DNA of 64,000 nt from NCBI RefSeq assembly GCF_016765585.1, contig NZ_JAESWC010000002.1, forward strand, positions 186,001-250,000, in the 5' to 3' direction. Each line of letters opens with the position of its first letter. The first letter of the stretch is position 1. A model generated the notes under the pieces. That model searched no databases and was not told the origin of the DNA. It saw only the letters and a list, made by a program, of their open reading frames with translations. Positions 49,542 to 58,629 of the stretch are shown one piece after another. Both the position numbers and the translations under genes were made by a program. The stretch is from Clostridium rhizosphaerae. GTDB lineage: Bacteria; Bacillota; Clostridia; Clostridiales; Clostridiaceae.

Positions 49542-49680
49542 AAAAAAGCCCTCGAGCATGGGTACATATACTAGAGGACTTCAAACCGTTCATATTATTT
49601 ACATATCTTGCCTTTGCAGCCTTACTACCCTCTCCACGTGGCTCGTATAGAGGAACATATTTTATGTAATATTTGTGCCA
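49542..49680 (-). ncRNA. Candidate structured noncoding RNA
   Basis: Between 49680 and 49542 the minus strand shows several nested pairings. CCTCT...AGAGG closes a hairpin around CGAGCCACGTGG. CGAGC (from 49645) pairs with GCTCG (to 49553) near the 3' end. A final stem AGTCCTCTAG/CTCGAGGGC is followed by six T. The purine-rich joining segment AGGCTGCAAAGGCAAGA has the look of a conserved RNA core. It has no good ribosome site. Its size and host group remind me of the raiA RNA class, but that is a guess. The terminator insulates it from the PTS promoter downstream. Confidence 0.4.
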
Positions 49681-50086
49681 ATATTTAGTAAGTGTTTAGG
49701 TAATATCTATCTTTATTAATGTATATTTAGATTGTAAGTATAGTTTCAAATTTATAATAGAAAAGAGTGCGTATAGATTATATATTACACTCTATAAACA
49801 CTCTTTCATTCTAACATAATATCACTCCTTCATATTTTTACTCTATCCGCATCAAAAGTAATGATAGTGGTTGTACATTTTCATAAATATGTAGTTCGAA
49901 AGTGTGTATCTATATATTTGTAAGAAAAAAATTATATCTACAATGTGATGAGAATTTGGAGATAAAAAAACTTTGGCAACAATAGCAAATCAAGAAAGCT
50001 TTGGGCATAGAAAGCCTTTACGCATGTGAAGCAGATGATGAAGGCTTTATTGATGGTTATATTGATTTTGGAGTACCTATAGTTAA

Positions 50087-50478
50087 CTAATCGTATAGAT
50101 TCTTCACCTGTTCTCCGATATCTCTTGTTGTCATGCCAGCTGCATAGAGAGCCATTACATTCTCTTCAATTCAGGTTATATTTCTTTGGTACTTAGAGAT
50201 AATCTTAGGTTCAAACTCACCGTTTCTTTCCCGTAGTATAATGAGCTCAACTGGTCGAAATTCAGACTTTACCGTTTTCTTTGAACAGCCATTTCTGCTG
50301 TTTGGCGTTTTTCTTATACTTTATACTTATCATATCCTAGTTGTGCAGCCATTTCTGATTCTAATGATTCCTATAGAACATCTCTTAACATCTCTTTCAT
50401 TGCAAATATCTCGTCTGGACTCTTGGAGTTCTGCTCCTTAATGCAATCTCTTAAAACATCTTTTGATAAACTAGACAT
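50087..50478 (-). pseudogene. Decayed IS256-family (mutator) transposase, N-terminal part
   Basis: The minus-strand frame starts MSSLSKDVLRDCIKEQ, then AMKEMLRDVL-stop-ESLESEMAAQLGYDKY. After further stops and frame changes it reads TVKSEFRPVELIILRERNGE, FEPKIISKYQRN and EENVMALYAAGMTTRDIGEQ. These are the N-terminal and pre-catalytic parts of an IS256-type transposase. The DDE core and C-terminus are missing. Several internal stops show it is dead. It lies at the border between the PTS operon and the polysaccharide cluster. Confidence 0.85.
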
Positions 50479-50618
50479 AAAAAATACTCTTACCTGTAAT
50501 ATTTGGTAATCTCTTTATCCAAATCATTGCCAAGAAAGAGTATTGTTCATTCAGTTTACGCAAAATTTTTTTAGTCTCATTATAAATAACAATCATGTTA
50601 ACTAAAATTAGTTTTGCC

Positions 50619-51944
50619 TTAGTAATAGCTGTTGTACTGCTTTACTTCTTTACTCGCTTTGTTGATTACAGCCCCTAAGACTTTACCTCCAACCTTGTCT
50701 ATAAGTTCCTTCGCTCTTATTAAATCATTTCTGTCAGTCTCACCGCAGCATGCAACCAATAGAACTCCATCGCATAAGGTGGATAAAATCTGAGCATCTG
50801 TCACAGCAAGTACAGGAGGAGTATCTATAAGTATCATATCAAAATCTTCTTTAAGTTCTTTTAAGAGATTTTTCATCCTAATGCTTCCTAATATCTCAGC
50901 TGGATTTGGAGGTATTGGACCACTGGTAATAACATGGAGATTAGGCAAATCCATAGCTCTAATGCATTCGCTTTTTTTTCTTTCCCCTGCAACAATATTG
51001 GTTAAACCTTCTCTATTCAAGATTCCAAGTTTCTTGTAAATCCTAGGCCTTCTTAGATCACAATCAATAAGAAGTACTTTTTTTCCACTTTGAGCTGTTG
51101 TAATAGCAAGATTGGAAACTATTGTGGTTTTTCCTTCTCCTTGCTTTGATGAGGTTACTACTATAGTTTCTATTTTTTTATCAAAGGATGAAAATTGTAT
51201 ACTCGTTCTTAGTGTTCTATATGCTTCTGAGACCAGTGACTTTGGGGCTTTTATGGAAATAAGTTTTTTGTCTTCTGTGGTTTCTCCTTCATTAGGTATT
51301 ATTCCAATGACAGGTACACGTGCCAGCTTTTCTATATCTTCTTGAGTTTTAACAGTATTATCTAAATACTCAATTAATAATATTAGTACTATTGAAGCGG
51401 CTAATCCAAGGAAAAAAGCAATAGATATGTTAAACACTGGCCTTGGGCTGTCCGGTGCCGTTGGAAGCTGCGCTGGATCTAAAATTTGAACATCATCCAT
51501 CTTTTTAACAGAAATGCTTACTTCTTTAAGAGATTTTGCAAGCTGATTTGCTATAAGCATAGCTTCTTCAGGGTCTTTTGATCTTACTGTAATGTTTAAA
51601 AATTCAGTATCACTGTTTGAGTTTATTGTAATCATTTTTTCAAATTGCTCAGGAGTCACCTTTAGTTTTAGCTTATTAATGACATCCTCCGCCACGGTTC
51701 TTGAACTTGCTAATCCACTATAGGTTTTAACAAGCATCTGATACATTAGAATATCATCATAGCTCACCGGCTGACTTTTGCCATCAGTGCCAACCTTGCC
51801 AATTATAACAGATATATCCGACTTATACATAGGCTTTATAATGAAAAAACTAAATACTGCACTGGATGAGGTTGTTATAAATGTAATTACTAAAATTAAC
51901 ATCCATCTTTTCTTTAATATCAGCAGGTATTCTCTAAGTTCCAT
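50619..51944 (-). CDS. Polysaccharide co-polymerase / BY-type tyrosine kinase
   Basis: A fused Wzz-like chain-length regulator and CpsD-like kinase of 441 residues. TM1 is at about 17-37, an extracellular Wzz domain at 40-170, and TM2 at about 175-195. The cytoplasmic kinase carries Walker A SKQGEGKTTIVSN (near 250), Walker A' LLIDCDLRRPR and Walker B ILIDTPPVLAVTD. The C-terminal Tyr cluster is small (QYNSYY). It is the last gene of the polysaccharide cluster. No partner phosphatase (Wzb or CpsB) is visible in the window. Confidence 0.92.
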   Translation of the reverse strand: MELREYLLILKKRWMLILVITFITTSSSAVFSFFIIKPMYKSDISVIIGKVGTDGKSQPVSYDDILMYQMLVKTYSGLASSRTVAEDVINKLKLKVTPEQFEKMITINSNSDTEFLNITVRSKDPEEAMLIANQLAKSLKEVSISVKKMDDVQILDPAQLPTAPDSPRPVFNISIAFFLGLAASIVLILLIEYLDNTVKTQEDIEKLARVPVIGIIPNEGETTEDKKLISIKAPKSLVSEAYRTLRTSIQFSSFDKKIETIVVTSSKQGEGKTTIVSNLAITTAQSGKKVLLIDCDLRRPRIYKKLGILNREGLTNIVAGERKKSECIRAMDLPNLHVITSGPIPPNPAEILGSIRMKNLLKELKEDFDMILIDTPPVLAVTDAQILSTLCDGVLLVACCGETDRNDLIRAKELIDKVGGKVLGAVINKASKEVKQYNSYY

Positions 51945-51993
51945 TTTTCCCTCCTATTATAATATTGCTGAGAAACTCAAATATAAAATAGTT

Positions 51994-52746
51994 TTAATCA
52001 CTATTGTACAGCCTACATACTGCATATTTATCATAAACACAAGATTTTGACGGACATTTATCGGGATTCCAATTTTCATCTTTTATCATATACCTTTCTC
52101 CGTATTTACCCTTTAAATATAAATTATAATCTTGAGGAATTGGATATTTGATATTCTTAAACTCCATATACTGTATATAAATTTTGATATTTGACTGTGC
52201 CTTGTAAATATTAAATCCTGAAGCTTCCTTAAATGTCCCTTTGCTAATTTCTTTATAATTTTCAGCTTCATCAAACCAATATGAATATATTCCCTGTTGG
52301 TTTTCAGAGTAATAAAAAATATCTAGTGTTGCACCGTTAAATAAGAATGTTTGTTCAACTATATCTCCATCCAGCTCAAACTCTCTCACCTTGATGAATT
52401 TTCTCTTACAAAGCGCCAACTCAATTTCTTTTTTACAATCATTATCGCTTGGCAATACTCCTATATCAATGTCTAAATCATGTGAAATGAAATCATTGTC
52501 CCTAATAGCTCCCAGCAATGTGCCGCAATCTATCCAATATACTATATCCAAATCTTTTAATGCATTACTAGCCTCACTTAAACATTGCTCCCTATATTTA
52601 TCAAATATTGCTTTTCTTTTAGCCAAGTTTTTTTTATGAATGTAACCTAAAATACTCCTTACTAAAATATTATTTTTAAAAAAATTGAATAGTTTTAATT
52701 TCTTTAGTAACTTTTTAATCTTAAATTCAAATGTTTTGGAATTCAT
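51994..52746 (-). CDS. LicD/fukutin-family phosphotransferase-like protein
   Basis: A 250-residue protein with the nucleotidyltransferase-like LicD signature: YWIDCGTLLGAIRDNDFIS and HDLDIDIGVLP (about 68-100). The DxD pair binds metal. It has a basic N-terminus without a membrane segment. LicD proteins add phosphocholine or other phospho-alcohols to surface glycans, and fukutin relatives transfer ribitol phosphate. Given the TarI-like gene in the same cluster, ribitol phosphate is a reasonable guess. It lies between the flippase and the kinase. Confidence 0.82.
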   Translation of the reverse strand: MNSKTFEFKIKKLLKKLKLFNFFKNNILVRSILGYIHKKNLAKRKAIFDKYREQCLSEASNALKDLDIVYWIDCGTLLGAIRDNDFISHDLDIDIGVLPSDNDCKKEIELALCKRKFIKVREFELDGDIVEQTFLFNGATLDIFYYSENQQGIYSYWFDEAENYKEISKGTFKEASGFNIYKAQSNIKIYIQYMEFKNIKYPIPQDYNLYLKGKYGERYMIKDENWNPDKCPSKSCVYDKYAVCRLYNSD

Positions 52747-52823
52747 ACTCTTTACCCTCCAACTAAAAACTTTTAGACAGCGTTAAAAATCCTATATAAA
52801 GATTATTAGTTAACCTTGTGTTA

Positions 52824-54341
52824 TTAGCTTCTTTTTTTTTGATAAATAGAAGTAAGTGTTTTCACGCTTTCTATAAATACCTTCCTATCAAAAATTAAGT
52901 TAATAGCAGTGGTTACAATTGTGCACCAAATAAATACTATAATTGCCCAAGCAAACCATTGACTTAACGTAGAACAATTTATTTTTATAAGTGAAACAAA
53001 TGGTATAAAAGTTAGTAAAATTATTGTATATATTCTTCCTATTCGCAGCAAACTAGTATTTATTCCCTTTTTAATAACAACTTTATCAACAACACTTATC
53101 AAATCTATTGTTCTATATACTGCGGCAATAATCATTGCAACTAATACTCCAAGAATGTTCAACTTAATTGTAAGTATAGTAGCCGTTACTATAAAAATTA
53201 TTATTTGGATAATATTTGCACGAGTCGTTTCTTTGTAAATACCTGCACCATTTACTACAGCTGTTTGCGGCAGCCTGGCATTAAATATCACACACCAAAT
53301 TGCAAATAGGACTCCATACAAATAGTTAGAATATACTGCATCCTCAATTCCCTTTGTATAAACTTTTACAAAAGGGATGCATAGAATTAAAGCAGTGGAA
53401 AAAAGCAACGCTATAATAAAACAAAGTGAAAATTCGTATTGATTATTAATTTTTATTAAGGTATCCCGGTCATCACTTGCCATAACGTTACCAAAGAATG
53501 CTGAACTTCCCATTGTAAATACAGATAGTATACCTGTAACCCCCATGAATATCATATTATAAATTGAAAAAACACTTGCCTGTTTTAATGAAATAAACGA
53601 AACAATAATAATAGGAAGAGCAGTCATTAAACTAATACTCACATCAAAGATTAGCGCATCACTTCTTTTAAACTTTTCAACTTTTAACTCAATGATTGTG
53701 TTATATGATAAATACGGATATTGTTTTTTAATATAAATTTTTAATATAAGTGAACGTATCCAAAACGTCATTAAAGGAACAGCTTTAACAACAATGATAT
53801 TTACATTTAAATTTATTAATGCAGCTGTCATAACAAAGTTTAAAATTAAAGCTGCTATTGAAGCTGTAGTTACAACATAGTATCTTTGATCTGCAGTCAA
53901 TAGAACTCTATATTTAGCAAGTGTATAAAAATCAAGAGCTCCATAGGCACCGATAACAATAATCAATAATATAGTGGTTATTAAATCTACATTATCTCTG
54001 CTTAAAATCACAGGATAAAAAAGTGCCAGAACTATTACCAATAAAAAGTACAAAGCACTTACTTTAATGTAGGACTTTTTTGCTGTTGTTATAATTCCAT
54101 TGATTTTATCATAATCATTATCAGCCAGTGGTTTGTATAATGCATATATAAGTACTGCTCCTATGCCAAATTCCACGTATTGGAAGTACGAAACAAATTG
54201 AACAGTGGAAGATATAAGCCCATTTATCTCTGAACCATAGGTAATAATATATAATCGAGGTAAAATCAATCCAAACAGAAGACCTAAAGCCTGGTATAGT
54301 GCTGAACTTATAATATTATAGATGAATTTTTTTGTCCTCAT
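52824..54341 (-). CDS. wzx: Polysaccharide flippase (Wzx type)
   Basis: A 505-residue protein with about 12-14 hydrophobic segments spread over its whole length, of the MATE/MOP flippase class. It is expected to move undecaprenyl-linked repeat units across the membrane. Wzx proteins vary greatly in sequence, so the call rests on topology, size and position. It overlaps the polymerase gene by 26 bases. Confidence 0.85.
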   Translation of the reverse strand: MRTKKFIYNIISSALYQALGLLFGLILPRLYIITYGSEINGLISSTVQFVSYFQYVEFGIGAVLIYALYKPLADNDYDKINGIITTAKKSYIKVSALYFLLVIVLALFYPVILSRDNVDLITTILLIIVIGAYGALDFYTLAKYRVLLTADQRYYVVTTASIAALILNFVMTAALINLNVNIIVVKAVPLMTFWIRSLILKIYIKKQYPYLSYNTIIELKVEKFKRSDALIFDVSISLMTALPIIIVSFISLKQASVFSIYNMIFMGVTGILSVFTMGSSAFFGNVMASDDRDTLIKINNQYEFSLCFIIALLFSTALILCIPFVKVYTKGIEDAVYSNYLYGVLFAIWCVIFNARLPQTAVVNGAGIYKETTRANIIQIIIFIVTATILTIKLNILGVLVAMIIAAVYRTIDLISVVDKVVIKKGINTSLLRIGRIYTIILLTFIPFVSLIKINCSTLSQWFAWAIIVFIWCTIVTTAINLIFDRKVFIESVKTLTSIYQKKRS

Positions 54342-55659
54342 TGTTGTGCCCCTCTGTAAATATAGCCTTATTGCAATTTAAATATTTTTTTCCCATAAAG
54401 AAAAACAGAATGAAATAAAAGAATTCATCAAAGGTTAACATGTCAAGCGCCAGCCAGGATGCAAAGCATCCAATAAAAAGTAATATAATATGTCGATTAA
54501 ATTTGTTAGAAACAATAGAAGCGTTAGCATCCCTAAAAGCAAGTTTTACCCAAAGTAGGAGCCCTACACCTCCAACCAAGCCTAGTTGATATATGACTTC
54601 AATTATTGTATTATGGGAGGCTCTATTATTTACTAATACAAAAGATAGTCCAACTCCAAAAAAAGTTGATAGTATGTTTGTATTAAAGTAATTAAGATAA
54701 CTCATTAATATACTGCTTCTGCCGGTAGTTAATGAATTTACGTCCGTAATCATCCCAAACCTTATAAAATAATAATTAATTTGCTGCTGAAAAATATTAA
54801 GTGTAACTACAGAAACTACTGTAATAGCAATTAGTAAAGTAATGCCAATTTTTTTTGAAATAGCCCTTCTATCAATAATAAAAAATATAAACCAAACAAA
54901 TAATAAAGCTGCAGTTATCAATAAAAACATTTTTGAAACCGATTGAAGACCAAAGAATAAGAGTATGACAATTAGCAGATAATTTAAAATAGAATGTTCC
55001 GTATTTTCACCAATCAGTACTAGTAGGCCACTTATTGCTGCTAAAATTTGAGCAGAATAAAAATTAGCATCTCCATAAAATCCGTTAAATCTCAAAAGTC
55101 CAACGTGCTCGGCACTGTCAATATAGATATAAGCCAGCATATGGGGAATTTTCATAAGAACTTGGGATGAAATGCAGGCAGCTATTATTCCAAAGAATAA
55201 ATAATAAACACATTTTTTAAATTCTATTTTGGTATTATAGGATTTATAGTAAGTTGGAATAAAAAGAAACATCATTAGAATAAAACCATACTCAAGGCTA
55301 AAACCGTAGGAGTATATCATTTTTGCCAGAATGGTTAACGTAAGAAAAAAGAAAGTTATTATGGAAATTTGTAAATCAATCTTTTTATGTTTAAATATTA
55401 AGATTAAAAATACTATTGGAATTATCAATGTAAAAAATGTAAATCCATCAGGCTGCATTTTAATAATTGGACCCCATGGCAAATAAAAAAGCATTAATGC
55501 CAAGAATAATTCTTTTGTAGATAATATTACTAAACTGCAGAACAAAGCAATTGATAAAGCTATCAAAATCCCATTACCATATGCTTGTGCAAAGGATAAT
55601 AATGTTACATTTAATAAAGCTATAAATAGCACTTTATTAGAGCTTATTATTTCATTCAT
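54316..55659 (-). CDS. wzy: O-antigen polymerase/ligase-like membrane protein (Wzy)
   Basis: A 447-residue protein with about 11-12 membrane segments and a larger extracellular loop (around 290-335, with RFGMITDVNSLTTGRSSI and a SHNTIIEV motif), as in the Wzy_C/O-antigen ligase family. It would polymerise repeat units on the outer face of the membrane. It overlaps the upstream GT4 stop by 4 bases and the Wzx start by 26, so the three are translated together. Confidence 0.83.
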   Translation of the reverse strand: MNEIISSNKVLFIALLNVTLLSFAQAYGNGILIALSIALFCSLVILSTKELFLALMLFYLPWGPIIKMQPDGFTFFTLIIPIVFLILIFKHKKIDLQISIITFFFLTLTILAKMIYSYGFSLEYGFILMMFLFIPTYYKSYNTKIEFKKCVYYLFFGIIAACISSQVLMKIPHMLAYIYIDSAEHVGLLRFNGFYGDANFYSAQILAAISGLLVLIGENTEHSILNYLLIVILLFFGLQSVSKMFLLITAALLFVWFIFFIIDRRAISKKIGITLLIAITVVSVVTLNIFQQQINYYFIRFGMITDVNSLTTGRSSILMSYLNYFNTNILSTFFGVGLSFVLVNNRASHNTIIEVIYQLGLVGGVGLLLWVKLAFRDANASIVSNKFNRHIILLFIGCFASWLALDMLTFDEFFYFILFFFMGKKYLNCNKAIFTEGHNNEDKKIHL

Positions 55660-56849
55660 TTTCTTCCCTCAACCAAATTTATAAACTGTGCTGCTGCAGT
55701 GTTATTATTAAAACATAAATTATTCAAGTGTTCTTTAACCCTAGTAAGCTCCTTCTGATTATCTAAAATATATTTTAGGCTGTTATATATTCCTTCTTCG
55801 TTATTCTCGCAAACCCATCCAGCACCATCACGTTCTACCATTTCAACTGCAGATGCTGTTTTTGTAGTTAATATGGGAATACCCAGGTATTTAGCTTCGT
55901 CAAATACCATAGGCGCAGCTTCATGAAATGATGGCACTAATAGCAAATCCGCATTTTTCATATACCTATAAGGATTGTACTGATTCCCATACAGAATTAT
56001 ATTTTTTTCAAGCTTCTTTGACCTGATTATTGCTTTGACTTCATATTCTAATGGTCCAGAACCAACTATGTGCCAAAGCACATTTTTATTATCTTTAACA
56101 AGCTTTTCAATAACATTTATTGTTCTTATAATCCCTTTCTCTGAACTTATTCGTGCGGCGGTAAATATATTAAAATTAGCATTTTCATATACTATACAAT
56201 TCACATTTGACAGTTTTTTAATTTCATCATAATTTTGGCAATTTAGAACTGTGAAAACGTTATTCTTAAGTTTCGGGGTAGCTTTAATAAAATTTTCTTT
56301 ACAACTTTCTGATACAGTAGCAATGGCATCAAATTTTTCATATAATAAGCGGCTTAACCAATTATTACCGTGGCTTAAAAAATCACAATGCACAAATGCA
56401 ATTTTCCTCTTAGCATGAACTCTATCTATAACAAAGCTATTGCAGCATCCGTATAGAGAATGCTCGTTTGAATCCTGCATAAAGGAAATTGACGCATCAT
56501 AGTTTGTAAATTTTTTTTGAGTTGACAGAATAAACCTTACCGGCAGTCTTCTATCAATAATCCTTGCATAGAAAGCTGAACCCCCTCTAAAAAAATAATA
56601 AAATACTCCTATCTTTTTAGAATCCATTTGAGAAACACCAAGTGTTTTTATAAATTTATTACCTTCAAACACCTTTATTGACGGTGGTATTTCAGTCTTA
56701 TATTCACCGGTATTACTAAACAAAAACAAATCAATATCATATATTTTTCTCTTATCCAATTCCCATAACAAATTTATTAGTGACTTCTGTATACCACCTA
56801 GGTCAAGATTATTATTTACAATTAGCAACTTCTTTTTGCCATTCATCAT
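55656..56849 (-). CDS. GT4-family glycosyltransferase
   Basis: A 397-residue GT-B enzyme. It has N-terminal VNNNLDLGGIQKSLINLL (the GGI/Q sugar-acceptor loop), the C-terminal domain start IFTAARISSEKGI, and the donor-binding E-x7-E stretch FHEAAPMVFDEAKYLGIPI (near 310). The specific sugar is not predictable. Its ATG lies inside the remnant of another glycosyltransferase tail (56812-56965), which suggests that a deletion placed this gene here. Confidence 0.88.
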   Translation of the reverse strand: MMNGKKKLLIVNNNLDLGGIQKSLINLLWELDKRKIYDIDLFLFSNTGEYKTEIPPSIKVFEGNKFIKTLGVSQMDSKKIGVFYYFFRGGSAFYARIIDRRLPVRFILSTQKKFTNYDASISFMQDSNEHSLYGCCNSFVIDRVHAKRKIAFVHCDFLSHGNNWLSRLLYEKFDAIATVSESCKENFIKATPKLKNNVFTVLNCQNYDEIKKLSNVNCIVYENANFNIFTAARISSEKGIIRTINVIEKLVKDNKNVLWHIVGSGPLEYEVKAIIRSKKLEKNIILYGNQYNPYRYMKNADLLLVPSFHEAAPMVFDEAKYLGIPILTTKTASAVEMVERDGAGWVCENNEEGIYNSLKYILDNQKELTRVKEHLNNLCFNNNTAAAQFINLVEGRK

Positions 56850-56965
56850 AACTCAAACCTTTCTTGAATGCTTTCCAACCTGCATATTGTGCGCATAAAA
56901 CCTTAATAATGCTCAAATCTGTCTCATTGGTAAGTTTAAATATGGAGTATATATTAATAATATAT
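56812..56965 (-). pseudogene. 3' tail of a family-2 glycosyltransferase, truncated
   Basis: The minus-strand frame reads INIYSIFKLTNETDLSII, then AQYAGWKAFKKGLSYDEWQK, and ends at 56812. This aligns with the C-terminus of the intact gene at 57793-58629 (QYSGMKAFKKGLSYDEWHLEK). Only the last 45-50 codons remain, with no start. It indicates a second copy of that gene which was mostly deleted. Confidence 0.75.
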
Positions 56966-56975
56966 GCCCCTACAT

Positions 56976-57743
56976 CTATAGTATGATATCAGCATAGGAA
57001 ATGAACTGATGCTTTGGATTTATCATCACTATTTTTTTATTCAATTCAATTTCTCCATCCCATATAGCATTATCCTTATATATAGGATGAAGCACTATCT
57101 CCAACGTAACATTTTCATTATCTTTAATCTCATTATTCAGTAGAAGATATTCATCCATTGAGGCAAAGTAATTAGTGACATAAGGCGAATACCTAGACAG
57201 ATAAATATTATATAAAAACTTATAGACTTTATTGTGTATTGATTCTTTTTTGTTTATATTTCTTGCTATTCTAACAGATCTAATATTGTACTTTTTCATT
57301 AGCGGTTTCATTGCTAAAAATACGGGTAAATTGGTATGGGTGTACTGATGGGAATCCAGATGTAATAAAGGTAAGTGGTATTTGGTATACCTCTCCAGCT
57401 GTGCATCAATTTCCGCCCTGATTATTCTAATAGTTTCTAAGTCTAGGAATAGCCTTGAAAATGTATTGTCATTAAAGCTGCCATTAAAACTGCCATTTTC
57501 GTCACAGAACAGTTTCAATCTTCTTATTGAATCTGTTAATGGTTTTCCCTCAGTAAGATTTATATGCAGACCAACCTTATTGGCAAATCCCTTATCATAT
57601 GCTAGCTCCACAGCTTCATCTGCAGAAGGCATATTAACCATCAGAGTGGTGTTGGAGCATAAATGTTGTTCAAAGGAATCAGCTATGGCATGATTTACAT
57701 ATGAGCTATATCCAAAGTCATCCGCGTTAAGAATTAGTTTCAA
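56976..57743 (-). CDS. ChbG/YdjC-family carbohydrate deacetylase
   Basis: Members remove N-acetyl groups from chito-oligosaccharides and related glycans. It has LILNADDFGYSSYVN (metal-binding Asp pair) at the N-terminus, VGLHINLTEGKPL and LLHLDSHQYTH with the metal-binding His residues. The TTG at 57743 gives the family start (LKLILNADDFG); the frame is open to 57836 and an upstream start there would add 31 atypical residues and overlap the preceding gene by 44 bases. A modest AAAGGA lies before the TTG. It gives 255 residues. Confidence 0.78.
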   Translation of the reverse strand: MKLILNADDFGYSSYVNHAIADSFEQHLCSNTTLMVNMPSADEAVELAYDKGFANKVGLHINLTEGKPLTDSIRRLKLFCDENGSFNGSFNDNTFSRLFLDLETIRIIRAEIDAQLERYTKYHLPLLHLDSHQYTHTNLPVFLAMKPLMKKYNIRSVRIARNINKKESIHNKVYKFLYNIYLSRYSPYVTNYFASMDEYLLLNNEIKDNENVTLEIVLHPIYKDNAIWDGEIELNKKIVMINPKHQFISYADIIL

Positions 57744-57792
57744 CTTACCATCATTCCTTTCTATATAAGTACTAGGAGGCGGCCTCTGCTGT

Positions 57793-58629
57793 TCACATAA
57801 TAGATTGGGGTATTTTCTCCAGATGCCATTCGTCATAGCTCAAACCTTTCTTAAAAGCCTTCATGCCCGAATATTGCAGCCTTAAGGTGTCCATTCGACT
57901 TAAATTAGTTTTTTTAGCAAACTTTAATACAAAATACCATACCAATAAATGCCTCAATATTGGAAAAGCTGCTTGAAGCCATGCACCATTATCATAAAAG
58001 TATTTTTTATTAAATCCCTCAAACCAAGTGGAGGGTCCTTGATTTATATGTGCAATGGTGAATGGATGGGAATATACCTTTAAGTTCTTTTTTAATGCTT
58101 CTCTTAAGAATAAATTATCTTCTCCTGAACAATATCTGGAGCCTCCCCCAAATAATTGTGAGAAATTTAAATTATACTTTAATACTGCTTCTTTTTTTAT
58201 TACAAAGCTAACAGTTCCATATCTCATAAAATTCCAAAGCCTTACTCTGGATACCTTGCCTATGCGACCCCTGGAATTATTGGAATGTTTAATACAATTA
58301 AAGACTATCATATCTGCGTCTGGCAGCTCTTCAAATGCCTTAACTACACCTTCTGCGTAACCATCCACATAAACTATGTCATCGTCACTGAACATCAAGA
58401 TATCGCCAGAACTATGCAGCAAAGCTGTATTTCTGTTTTTGCCAACACCTCGATATGGAGTTGTAATCATTTTTACCATATTATTATTTATCTTCTCTTC
58501 AACGTATTCATAGCGATTATCCTGATTTGCAAGCACCATGTCTGTTTGGATATTCATTTCTTTATACTTTGACAAATCCTTTTGATGCATGGCAGCACAT
58601 AAGATTTCCACTTTCACTTTATACATCAT
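57793..58629 (-). CDS. Family-2 glycosyltransferase
   Basis: A 278-residue GT-A protein. It has NRNTALLHSSGDILMFSDDD (the DDD contains the metal-binding DxD, near 80) and GEDNLFLREAL as the putative base region. No large membrane domain is present. The C-terminal tail FKKGLSYDEWHLEK is shared with the truncated copy at 56812-56965. It overlaps the FemAB-like gene by 11 bases. Confidence 0.85.
   Translation of the reverse strand: MMYKVKVEILCAAMHQKDLSKYKEMNIQTDMVLANQDNRYEYVEEKINNNMVKMITTPYRGVGKNRNTALLHSSGDILMFSDDDIVYVDGYAEGVVKAFEELPDADMIVFNCIKHSNNSRGRIGKVSRVRLWNFMRYGTVSFVIKKEAVLKYNLNFSQLFGGGSRYCSGEDNLFLREALKKNLKVYSHPFTIAHINQGPSTWFEGFNKKYFYDNGAWLQAAFPILRHLLVWYFVLKFAKKTNLSRMDTLRLQYSGMKAFKKGLSYDEWHLEKIPQSIM

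Noticed and set aside
49986-50090. Plus-strand 34-codon frame ending ...DGYIDFGVPIVN
   Set aside because: It lacks a start with a ribosome site, is preceded by an in-frame stop, and I recognise no family; it is kept only as a possible remnant.
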